This document shows positions 51,458 to 58,899 of a DNA stretch of 64,000 bases, piece after piece. A model generated the notes under the pieces. It saw nothing but the letters and a program-made list of their open reading frames with translations. It had not been told where the DNA came from and searched no databases. The stretch spans positions 542,500 through 606,499 of the forward strand of contig CAVQZG010000020.1 of NCBI GenBank assembly GCA_963718305.1. Direction: 5' to 3'. The translations under genes and the position numbers were made by a program. The DNA comes from RYN-230 sp963718305 (GTDB lineage Bacteria > Actinomycetota > Actinomycetes > Streptosporangiales > Streptosporangiaceae). Within the stretch, counting starts at the first letter, position 1. The number at the start of each line of letters is the position of its first letter.

Positions 51458-52936
51458 TCACGCGGCATGGTCGGGCCAGGAAAACAAGGCGGCCACCACG
51501 AAGTCGCGTTCACGCACGTGGTGGGAGACTTGGAACTCGAGGTGCACGAAGCCGATATCGTCGGCTGTGAAGACGTGTGTGCTGTAATGGCGGTCGCCTG
51601 GCGCTTGCTGCGATGCGCTGGTGCGCCATGCTTCGGCTGCGGTGGCGGGGAAGCCCCACTGTGCGGCGTACTCGCCGATGAGCCGTGCCGCGGTGTCCAG
51701 GCCGGCGGGCGGGAGCTGGACTGTCAGCCGGTCCGGATCGCCGGCCTGGGCGGAGCTGAGCATTACGGCCATCTCCGCTCGCGCGTGATAGACCCGTCCG
51801 CCGGGCAGCGCGATGGTGACGTCGAATGGCGCGCGGGCGGGGTTCATCCATACCCGGCTGCCGGTTCCAGGGGCGAAGCCGGCGGACTCGCGGGTGGGCG
51901 CGGCGGTCAGATCGATGGACGTGGCCGCCGCTTGCAGCGGCATGGCCGGCCGGGTGCTTGGGGTGGACGGCCGGGGCGGGGCGCGTAGCTCCAGGTCCCA
52001 GTGGGTGAGCGCGGCGGCGGCGAGCTGGCCGGCTCGCGCCAGCAGCCGGTAGCCGGTCACCCGCTGGGACAGGGGGGTGGCCAGCACAGCGCGTGCCTGG
52101 TCGGGGTGGTCGCGCAGGAATGCCAGATAGGCCGGCAGCGTGTCGGTGTCGATCAGCTTCCACCGGTCTGTGAACACGGCGATGTTCCCGTCCGCCAGCG
52201 GTGTCCGAGCGCTGACCGTGATCCGCGGCAGCCACGCGTCCACCCTGAGCGGGTACTGCTCGGGATAGGAGTGGGCGCCGGGTACTGACGGCGCCCCAGC
52301 GAGGGTCAGCAGATAGGTGAACGCCTGGCCCAGCGGCCGCCGGTACCCGAGCATGCCCACGTAGAACCGGTCGATGATGTCGTGTTGCTCCCGGAACAGC
52401 AGTGCCCGGTTGCCATCAGCGACGCCAGCCGCCGCGGCGTCGCGGCGGCCACTGTCGATCTGCCGCCACGCCTGCAGCGTGGCTGCGTCGATGATCCGCG
52501 CCCGGTAGAGCTCCTCGATCTCCCCGACGCCCCCGGCCAGGTAGGCCTCATGCATCCCGGCCAGGTCCTCGAAGATCTTTTTCTGCATGGTAAGAAACGT
52601 CGTCTCGTAGAAGCCGAGATCACCCGCGTCGCGGCGGGCGAGCCGCCTCGACGCCCGCCCGAGCACTGCGATCACCGCGGCACGCACGGCATCCGGGAGA
52701 AAGCCCAGGTCCCTGAACCCGGCGTAGAAAGCCGGGCCGATCATGCCCGCCAGGCCGGCCCACTGCAGGTAGGGATGCTCGAGGAACAGCCGCCCGTAGT
52801 AGCCGTAGACAGCCTCGACCGTCCGCCGGTTCTCCTCCACACCACGGCCGGGGCGCCAGCTCCTGCGATCAATACCCGCGCTGTCAAGCGCCCGGTCCAG
52901 CCAGGCCTCCTGCAAGTCGTGCGCCTCCACGCCCAC
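51458..52936 (-). CDS. Hypothetical protein (about 492 residues)
   Basis: No family recognised with confidence. The N-terminal half has NRRTVEAVYGYYGRLFLEHPYLQWAGLAGMIG, loosely like DUF2515 proteins, and long helices. Residues 200-320 include EQHDIIDRFYVGML and LPRITVSARTPLADGNIAVFTDRWKLID. The C-terminal 170 residues are beta-rich (IALPGGRVYHARAEMAVM, FTADDIGFVHLEFQVSHHV). No signal peptide or membrane helix. The GTG at 52936 (or 52930) was chosen because the sequence becomes protein-like there; the frame stays open well upstream, so the start is uncertain. Confidence 0.6.
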   Translation of the reverse strand: MGVEAHDLQEAWLDRALDSAGIDRRSWRPGRGVEENRRTVEAVYGYYGRLFLEHPYLQWAGLAGMIGPAFYAGFRDLGFLPDAVRAAVIAVLGRASRRLARRDAGDLGFYETTFLTMQKKIFEDLAGMHEAYLAGGVGEIEELYRARIIDAATLQAWRQIDSGRRDAAAAGVADGNRALLFREQHDIIDRFYVGMLGYRRPLGQAFTYLLTLAGAPSVPGAHSYPEQYPLRVDAWLPRITVSARTPLADGNIAVFTDRWKLIDTDTLPAYLAFLRDHPDQARAVLATPLSQRVTGYRLLARAGQLAAAALTHWDLELRAPPRPSTPSTRPAMPLQAAATSIDLTAAPTRESAGFAPGTGSRVWMNPARAPFDVTIALPGGRVYHARAEMAVMLSSAQAGDPDRLTVQLPPAGLDTAARLIGEYAAQWGFPATAAEAWRTSASQQAPGDRHYSTHVFTADDIGFVHLEFQVSHHVRERDFVVAALFSWPDHAA

Positions 52937-53353
52937 GACGCTACAGCCCGACACCGCCGACGCCGGGCGGAGAGCGCCCAATCCAGCGCAGTTCCGCTTC
53001 GACCCTTGCCCGGTTGGAGGCGCACAGATTGCGTGTTCTGCACGCTCAGGACGCAGGAGGCCCGGGTCCGCCGACGCGCCATATCGAAGTGGCTCGGCGC
53101 GCCTGAGTCCGGCCTCCCGTGCCGGCGAGGGCAGTGGCGTTCTGTGGCAGGCCGGTGCATGCACTTCAGGAGAGCTCATGAGCGGAAAGCGCCCGAAGTT
53201 GGCGGGGTGGGCGAGCGCGGCGGCTGGCTGGTTCCCAACCTCGTGCTCCGGCGCGGATTTGAGCCTGCCGGGGGCGGCATCGCCCCGTGCCGCCCGGGCC
53301 GGAATCCCTGGCGCTGGCTTGGTGTTAGCACAAACGTTCGAGAGGGTGATGAC
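52937..53353. other. Divergent intergenic region (417 bases)
   Basis: Holds the promoters of the hypothetical gene (minus) and msrA (plus). GTGTTAGCACAAACGTT near 53321-53337 is the AT-richest part and probably belongs to the msrA promoter. No gene, RNA or clear repeat seen. Confidence 0.4.
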
Positions 53354-53899
53354 GTGAAGAAGCTCAGGAACCGCAACGCCGGTCTGGCGCTGGCACCGCC
53401 GTTCGAGGGACACGGACCGGACGGAGCCGAGCGGGCGACCTTCGCCGCCGGATGCTTCTGGGGTGTCGAGGCGGCCTTCCGCCAGATCCACGGCGTGCTG
53501 CAGACCGCTGTGGGCTACACCGGCGGGCACGTCCCGGACCCCAGCTACGAGCGGGTCTGCCGGCACCGCACCGGCCACGCCGAGGCGGTCGAGGTGTGGT
53601 TCGACCCGGCCCAGGTCAGCTACGCGGAGCTGCTCCAGGTGTTCTGGCGGATCCACAATCCGACCACCCGCAACCGCCAGGGCTTCGATATGGGCAGCCA
53701 GTACCGGTCGGCGATCTTCTACCATGACGCTGGCCAGCAGGAAGCCGCGATCGCATCGCGCGATGCCGAGCAGCCATCGCTGAGGCGGCAGATCGTCACG
53801 CAGATCACCCCGGCGTCCGCGTTTTACCGGGCCGAGGAGTACCACCAGCGTTACCTCGAAAAGCATGGCCAGCCCGGCTGCGCAGCCACCATCCGGTAA
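53354..53899 (+). CDS. msrA: Peptide-methionine (S)-S-oxide reductase MsrA
   Basis: 181 residues from a GTG with AGAGGGTG upstream. The catalytic motif GCFWGVE has C34, followed by GYTGGHVPDPSYERVCRHRTGHAEAVEVWFDP in outline and HNPTTRNRQGFDMGSQYRSAIF, all diagnostic. It repairs methionine-S-sulfoxide using thioredoxin. It converges on the FAD oxidase gene. Confidence 0.96.
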   Translation: MKKLRNRNAGLALAPPFEGHGPDGAERATFAAGCFWGVEAAFRQIHGVLQTAVGYTGGHVPDPSYERVCRHRTGHAEAVEVWFDPAQVSYAELLQVFWRIHNPTTRNRQGFDMGSQYRSAIFYHDAGQQEAAIASRDAEQPSLRRQIVTQITPASAFYRAEEYHQRYLEKHGQPGCAATIR

Positions 53900-54003
53900 A
53901 CGGGACGGCGCTCGGCAGAGCTGCTGCGATCGCTGCTGTTCGCGGTTCGGGCTGTCGGGGGCCGGGTGCAGTGGCGTCGTTCCGGTCCGCGGGGGCGGGG
54001 TGC

Positions 54004-55401
54004 TTACGGGGTGATGTTCTGGTTGATGTGGAAGAGGTTGCCGGGATCGTAGGCCCGCTTGACTTGAATCAGCCGGTCGTAGTTTTGCCGGTAGTTGTCC
54101 CGGATCTTGTGGTAGTCGTCGTCCTGCATGAAGTTGATGTAGCCGCCAGGCTCTGAGTACGGCGCGAGCGCCTGGTAATAGTCCCGCACCCATTGGATCC
54201 GTTCGGCGTCCTTGGCGGGGTCGGTCCAGGAGGCGAGGAAGACCATGCCGTATTTGGCGTCACGGTAGGCAAAGGCGGTGTCGGTGGGCCCGACGTGGTG
54301 GCACGCCCCGTTGATCGGGTACAGGTGCATGGTGGCGCTCACCTCAGGCACCCGGGATCCGTGCTCGACATGTGCGGCGATGGCCTCGGCGGGCAGTTCT
54401 TTGACGAAGGCGCCCTTCCAGTAGGCACGGATGCCCTTGGGGTAGAGGGGGTCGAACGCCGCGTTCAGCGCCGGATAGGGCAGCGGGCCGGCCCCGTTGG
54501 CCACAATCGGGGCCACATCCCAGAAGGGCTTCAGGACCTTCTGGGCCTGCTCAAGCGGGCCCGCCCAGTGCACCACGGCCAGGGCGAGGGTATCGCCATG
54601 CCGGTCTTCGGGGATGAAGGGCAGGGGCGGCGCGACCTGGAACGCCGGGAATCCACCGAACTGCTCCGGTGCGTCCTGGATGAACTCGTCGAACATGCGC
54701 AGCAGCGAGTCGGCGTCCTCAAGGTTGTAGAAGATGGGCCCGGCGAACACCTGGTCCACTTCGTGGAGCCGGAACTCCAGCGACGTCACCACCCCGAAAT
54801 TGCCGCCGCCCCCGCGCAGGCCCCAGAACAGGTCCTCGTTCTCATCCGCGCTGGCGGTGACGAACTTCCCCTCCGCGGTGACCACGTCGGCTGAGATGAG
54901 GTTGTCGATGGAGAGCCCGAACGCCCGCGCCAGGTAGCCGATGCCACCCCCGAGGGTCAGGCCGGTGACGCCGGTGGTCGAGATGATGCCGCCCGTGGTG
55001 GCCAGTCCGAAGGCGTGGGTGGCATGGTTGAAGTCACCCCACGTGGCGCCGGCATCGGCCCGGGCCGTCTTGTTCCCCGGATCCACATGCACGCTATGCA
55101 TCGGTGACATATCGATGACCAGGCCGCCATCGTTGGTACCGAAACCAGGTGCGCTGTGCCCCCCGTCGCGAATGGAGAGGTCGAGCCCGTTATCGCGGGC
55201 GAAGTTCACGCCGGCGATCACGTCGGCCACCTGCTCGGCGCGGAGCACCGCCAGCGGGCGCTTGTCAAACATGCCGTTGTGAACGGTGCGCGCCTGGTGG
55301 TAGCCCTCGTCGTCAGCGGTGAGCAGCTGGCCCCGGACGCTCTCACGCAAGGACGCGACGCTAATCCCGGTAGCCGGCTGCCCGGCAGTTGATGCTCCCA
55401 T
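54004..55401 (-). CDS. FAD-binding oxidoreductase with BBE domain
   Basis: 465 residues from the ATG at 55401. The FAD_binding_4 (PCMH) domain has SIRDGGHSAPGFGTNDGG with H82, the residue that carries covalently bound FAD in this family, and TGVTGLTLGGGIGYLARAFG. The second covalent-site cysteine of bicovalent members is absent. WGLRGGGGNFGVVTSLEF follows, and the C-terminus NLFHINQNI is the BBE motif. It oxidises a sugar, alkaloid or phenolic substrate with oxygen. No signal peptide. Divergent LuxR regulator upstream may control it. Confidence 0.9.
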   Translation of the reverse strand: MGASTAGQPATGISVASLRESVRGQLLTADDEGYHQARTVHNGMFDKRPLAVLRAEQVADVIAGVNFARDNGLDLSIRDGGHSAPGFGTNDGGLVIDMSPMHSVHVDPGNKTARADAGATWGDFNHATHAFGLATTGGIISTTGVTGLTLGGGIGYLARAFGLSIDNLISADVVTAEGKFVTASADENEDLFWGLRGGGGNFGVVTSLEFRLHEVDQVFAGPIFYNLEDADSLLRMFDEFIQDAPEQFGGFPAFQVAPPLPFIPEDRHGDTLALAVVHWAGPLEQAQKVLKPFWDVAPIVANGAGPLPYPALNAAFDPLYPKGIRAYWKGAFVKELPAEAIAAHVEHGSRVPEVSATMHLYPINGACHHVGPTDTAFAYRDAKYGMVFLASWTDPAKDAERIQWVRDYYQALAPYSEPGGYINFMQDDDYHKIRDNYRQNYDRLIQVKRAYDPGNLFHINQNITP

Positions 55402-55674
55402 CGCCACTCTCCCGCTCTTTAGTCGTTCCTCAGGCGGGGACGGAAGGTCTGCCGTCCCCGCCTCGCGCCAATCGGCGCCGGCTGGGGCGCCCGGAGCCCT
55501 CCTGGCACCACGAGACCAGGTGCGCGTGGCCGCTGCGGAAAGCAACCCGGCCCGGCGGGCTGACACCCCTCCGGCTGCGTCGTCACCTATGGCTGCAGCT
55601 TGACTAAACCGGCTGATGAGGGAAGCGTCTATACGCATATTGCGCACTGGGCGCGGTGGCCGGGGGGTGCGGCC

Positions 55675-56457
55675 GTGTACGTCTCGCTGGAAACCCTGCA
55701 GCGGGCGGTCAGGCTGGTGGACAGCCTCGCCGAACTCGACGACCCTGCCAGCTTCGCCCGGATCGTGCTCCCCGGTTTGGCCACGCTAGTTGGCTGCGAT
55801 GTCTTGACCTACAACGAAGTCGGGCCAGCTCACGGCCAGGCGCGCTACACGGACTACCCAGCCTGTGCCCTCGACCCGGCGACCCAGCCAGTGTTCGCAG
55901 CTCATGTCCACGAACACCCGCTGGTCAACCACTACCGTGCCACCGGCAGCGGGGAGCCGGTGATGATCAGCGACTTTCTCACCCAGCAGCGATTCCACCG
56001 CCTCGGCCTCTACACCGAGTTCTTCCGCAAGATACCCGTCGAACATCAGATGGCCGTCAGCCTGCCCGGCCCCGAGCGACAGGTCATCGGCATCGCAATG
56101 AACCGGGGCCGCCGCGACTTCTCTGACCAAGACCGCGCCCTGCTCAGCGTGCTCCGGGCCCCGTTGAACGCCGCCCTGCACCGGGCTCGCAGACGTCAGC
56201 AGGCCAGGCAGGCGCTCACCACGATGGCCGACCACTGGCTTGCCGCTCTGACCGAGCGCGAGATCCAGATCCTGCGACTCGTCTCTGAAGGCCGCACCAA
56301 CACCGCCATCGCCCATGCGCTGGAGGTCAGCCCGCGGACCGTTGCCAAACACCTCGAGCACACCTACCGCAAACTCGGAGTCAACAGTCGCGCGGCAGCC
56401 GTCTCCCGCATAACCATGCCAGAAGGCCCGGTGAAATCAGCACCGCTAGATGACTGA
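55675..56457 (+). CDS. LuxR family transcriptional regulator with GAF-like sensor domain
   Basis: 260 residues from the GTG at 55675 (VYVSLETLQRAVRLVDSLAEL), preferred over an upstream TTG at 55600. An N-terminal GAF-like domain spans about 10-170. The LuxR HTH at 190-245 reads ALTEREIQILRLVSEGRTNTAIAHALEVSPRTVAKHLEHTYRKL in outline. It is divergent from the FAD oxidase, a common regulator/target layout. The last 12 bases overlap the truncated SARP frame. Confidence 0.85.
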   Translation: MYVSLETLQRAVRLVDSLAELDDPASFARIVLPGLATLVGCDVLTYNEVGPAHGQARYTDYPACALDPATQPVFAAHVHEHPLVNHYRATGSGEPVMISDFLTQQRFHRLGLYTEFFRKIPVEHQMAVSLPGPERQVIGIAMNRGRRDFSDQDRALLSVLRAPLNAALHRARRRQQARQALTTMADHWLAALTEREIQILRLVSEGRTNTAIAHALEVSPRTVAKHLEHTYRKLGVNSRAAAVSRITMPEGPVKSAPLDD

Positions 56458-56874
56458 CGTACCAACCGTGTGGCACCCGGCCAGCAAATACCACGCCAGG
56501 CCGCGTCGACGCCGCGCCGCGGCCAGCCACTCAAACCGGCTGGCATCCACCAGCCCGCGATCGACGCTGAGCACATACCCGCCGCCACGCGCCACCAGCC
56601 TGACGTCCGGGTCAAGCAGCGCCCGCAACCGAGACACATAAGAACGCAACGTCTTCGCCACCCCCGGCGACGGCCCGCCCCGCCAGACCTCCTCCACCAG
56701 GCGGTCCGTCGGCACCACCTGGCCCCCCTCCAGCAGCAGCAAAGCCAGCACCGCCCGCTGCTCCGGCCCGCCCAGCCCAACCTCACGCCCGGCCCGGACC
56801 ACCCCCACCGGGCCCAGCAACCGCACCTCAAACCCCGGCGTCCCTCCGGAAGGAAACCGGTCATCACGGGTCAC
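56446..56874 (-). pseudogene. AfsR/SARP-type regulator, truncated after the DNA-binding domain
   Basis: 142 residues from a GTG. FEVRLLGPVGVVRAGREVGLGGPEQRAVLALLLL and VVPTDRLVEEVWRGGPSPGVAKTLRSYVSRLRALL in outline are the OmpR-like winged helix of SARPs. Normally a BTAD domain and often an ATPase follow. Here VDASRFEWLAAARRRRG, the first BTAD helix, leads to an unrelated AWYLLAGCHTVGTSVI and a stop. Either a stand-alone wHTH remnant or a broken pathway regulator, cut where the LuxR gene ends. Confidence 0.7.
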
Positions 56875-57071
56875 GAGAGCATGATCCCCCTAAGGCTAAG
56901 CGCTGGCAACCCGCTGCATACGCTCAGTAACTGTCCAGAACGGCCGACAGTCACCGCCCTGCGAGCAAGACAGGGTTGAGAAGTAATGGGCTACTGCCGG
57001 GCTGCGTCACGCCGTACCTACCGATGCCAGTACGCGTGATTCGCCTTCAGGGTGTCAGTCATACTCGCTGC

Positions 57072-57623
57072 GTGTCCCCTTCACAGCAGCCCCCATCACC
57101 GGAGCAACGGCTCATCATCATCAGCGGGGAGGAAGGCGCTGGCAAGTCAACCATCGTGCGTACGCTACTGCCGTCCACGCCGTATGGCGCTCGGATCGAC
57201 GCCGAGGACATCGGCCAGACGAACCCCTGCCCGATGGACGACACATTCTTCGACCTGCTTCGCCGGAATGTGGCCGGCCTGGTGGAGAACTTCTGGGCCG
57301 CAGGCTACGTCAACGTCATCGCCGGCAGCTTCCTGCGCCGCTACTCCGACTACGTGTCTTTCCGCCAGATGCTACGGCCCTCGGCGGTATTCCTCGTAGA
57401 TCTCCTGGTCGACAAGGAGGTCCGCGATCACCGGCGAATCACCCGGGCGAAGCGGACGACGCAGGAATGGCGAGACATGGTCGACCAGACTCCGGAAGAT
57501 CGGACAATCCGGCGGGCCACCGATGCTGACTACCGATATATCGGCATTGACACGACCGACCTAGACGTCGGCGGAACCGTGCAGCGGATCAAAGGCGCCA
57601 TCCCGGAGGTGTATGCAGGCTAG
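57072..57623 (+). CDS. P-loop NTPase/kinase, zeta-toxin-like
   Basis: 183 residues from the GTG at 57072. LIIISGEEGAGKSTIVRTLLP holds Walker A. A D-rich DAEDIGQTNPCPMDD and VFLVDLLVDKEVRDHRRITRAKRTTQEWRDMV follow, an LID-like basic region near residues 115-145. It resembles small cytoplasmic kinases of the zeta/AAA_33 group. No antitoxin-like neighbour is seen. Substrate unknown. Confidence 0.7.
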   Translation: MSPSQQPPSPEQRLIIISGEEGAGKSTIVRTLLPSTPYGARIDAEDIGQTNPCPMDDTFFDLLRRNVAGLVENFWAAGYVNVIAGSFLRRYSDYVSFRQMLRPSAVFLVDLLVDKEVRDHRRITRAKRTTQEWRDMVDQTPEDRTIRRATDADYRYIGIDTTDLDVGGTVQRIKGAIPEVYAG

Positions 57624-58325
57624 GCAGGGCGTGTGCCTGCGAAGGGCCGATGAACCGGGGCGACTCACGGCTACCGACCTTCCAGCTCAACGGATCTGCG
57701 ATTGGTTAACGCGCTGCCAGAGAGTAACGCCGTTGGTCCCGACGTAGGGCCTGGTCGGCCGGGCCACGTATGGGCCATATGCCAGGGAGGCGAAACGACA
57801 GGCACGGTCACTCACGGTCGGCCGAGCCTGCAATCGCCCTGGTGATTCCTTGCCTGGTCAATCAGGAGATGACGCCACCGATCTTCCAAGCTGGTGATGG
57901 ACCCGCGGAACGGAGAGGGTGACGAGGTCTTTGGCACTAAGCGTCGTGGCTCTGACGTGCAGGAACGATGTTGACTCTGTGACACTCCTCTACAGGAACG
58001 TCATGAACGTCAAGTGATTTTTTTTGAAGGGGCAGTTAGGTAAGCAAGCGCCGCGGCGGTAGCTGCGGCCCGCCAACCGCAACTCCCATCAAAGGACCGT
58101 GAGCCAGGCCAGCCAGAGCGGACGCGACGGCACCGACCGCGGCAAGCAGTCCTGCCAGCGTCCGAGGCATCGGACCTCCCACAACAGCCTGCGTGCACTC
58201 CGCGTGCACCAACGTTCGGCAAGACACGGTCAACAACGGGCGTCCAGAGTCATTCAGCGACCACGGCCGCGAGAAGCACAGAGTTGCATCTGCGCAGGTC
58301 ACAGCCCTGTTGACCTGGATCCGAC

Positions 58326-58371
58326 TGGTGGTCAGGGGCGGGGTCGAACCGCCGACCTTCCGCTTTTCAGG
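58326..58371 (-). other. 3' half of a tRNA-Phe(GAA) gene, probable attachment site
   Basis: Read on the minus strand: anticodon loop CTGAAAA (anticodon GAA), 3' anticodon-stem strand GCGGA, variable AGGTC, T arm GGCGG-TTCGACC-CCGCC, acceptor strand CCTGACC, discriminator A and CCA. The 5' strand that should pair (TCCGC) and the whole D arm are absent; upstream sequence is ACCCC. So only the half from the anticodon loop onward exists, the classic product of integration at a tRNA 3' end. Confidence 0.8.
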
Positions 58372-58521
58372 GGTTCTATCCCCCTTTACGACCATGATCT
58401 CGTAAGTATCATGCAGCCCAGCTCACCAGCATAAGGGCTGGTCAATAGCCGATACCACCATCATAGCGACTGTGCCGCCGTGTGCCGCGTAGTCCCGTTT
58501 CGTCTGTGGGCTTCCCGTGGT

Positions 58522-58601
58522 CAGCCCTTGGAAGCAAGGGCTTGTGGGGTTTCTGTGGGGCCCGGCGATGTGCGGACGGGCTCACCGATTTCGCCGGGCC
58601 C
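58522..58601. repeat. Two inverted repeats in non-coding DNA
   Basis: AGCCCTTG-GAAG-CAAGGGCT (58522-58541) is a perfect 8-base stem with a tetraloop. GGGCCCGGCGA (58558-58568) pairs perfectly with TCGCCGGGCCC (58591-58601) across 22 bases. They could be a terminator pair or part of a small structured RNA. Confidence 0.5.
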
Positions 58602-58899
58602 GGAATCTGAGGCAGTCGTCCGCAACCCGCAGCCATCGAGCGGGGCCAGGAGCACTATCCACATCCTCTCTGCCGATTACGCGCGAGTGGTCAACTAGCT
58701 GACCCGCCGTGGCTCGACGGCCAGATCCATCAATTCTGTGCGAAGACGTGTCTGATATGCCGCGTTCATGTTGAGGTCCTAGCGGGCGGATGGATATATC
58801 GGGGTGGCTGGCACCCCGGCCCCCGGTCAGGCTGTCACCCTTGGCGGCGCCGCGGCGATGTGCGTCAATGAGCTGGGCCCCGGTGAGGGAGCGGCTCGG

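Larger units (their letters stand above)
57624..58899. other. Gene-poor stretch of 1.28 kb
   Basis: No convincing protein gene. It has lower GC and less codon structure than its surroundings. Contents: a direct repeat AACGTCA-TG-AACGTCA and an 8-T run at 58018-58025, the tRNA-Phe 3' fragment at 58326-58371 followed by a GGGG/CCCC mini-hairpin, and two more inverted repeats at 58522-58601. Short frames here (for example 58480-58698 plus) lack any recognisable feature. Confidence 0.6.

Noticed and set aside
52940..54193. N-terminal extension of the minus-strand hypothetical frame up to 54193
   Set aside because: It runs antisense through msrA and loses protein-like character upstream of about 52936.
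58326..58400. A complete functional tRNA-Phe gene
   Set aside because: The 5' anticodon-stem strand, D arm and 5' acceptor strand are missing; only the 3' half is present.
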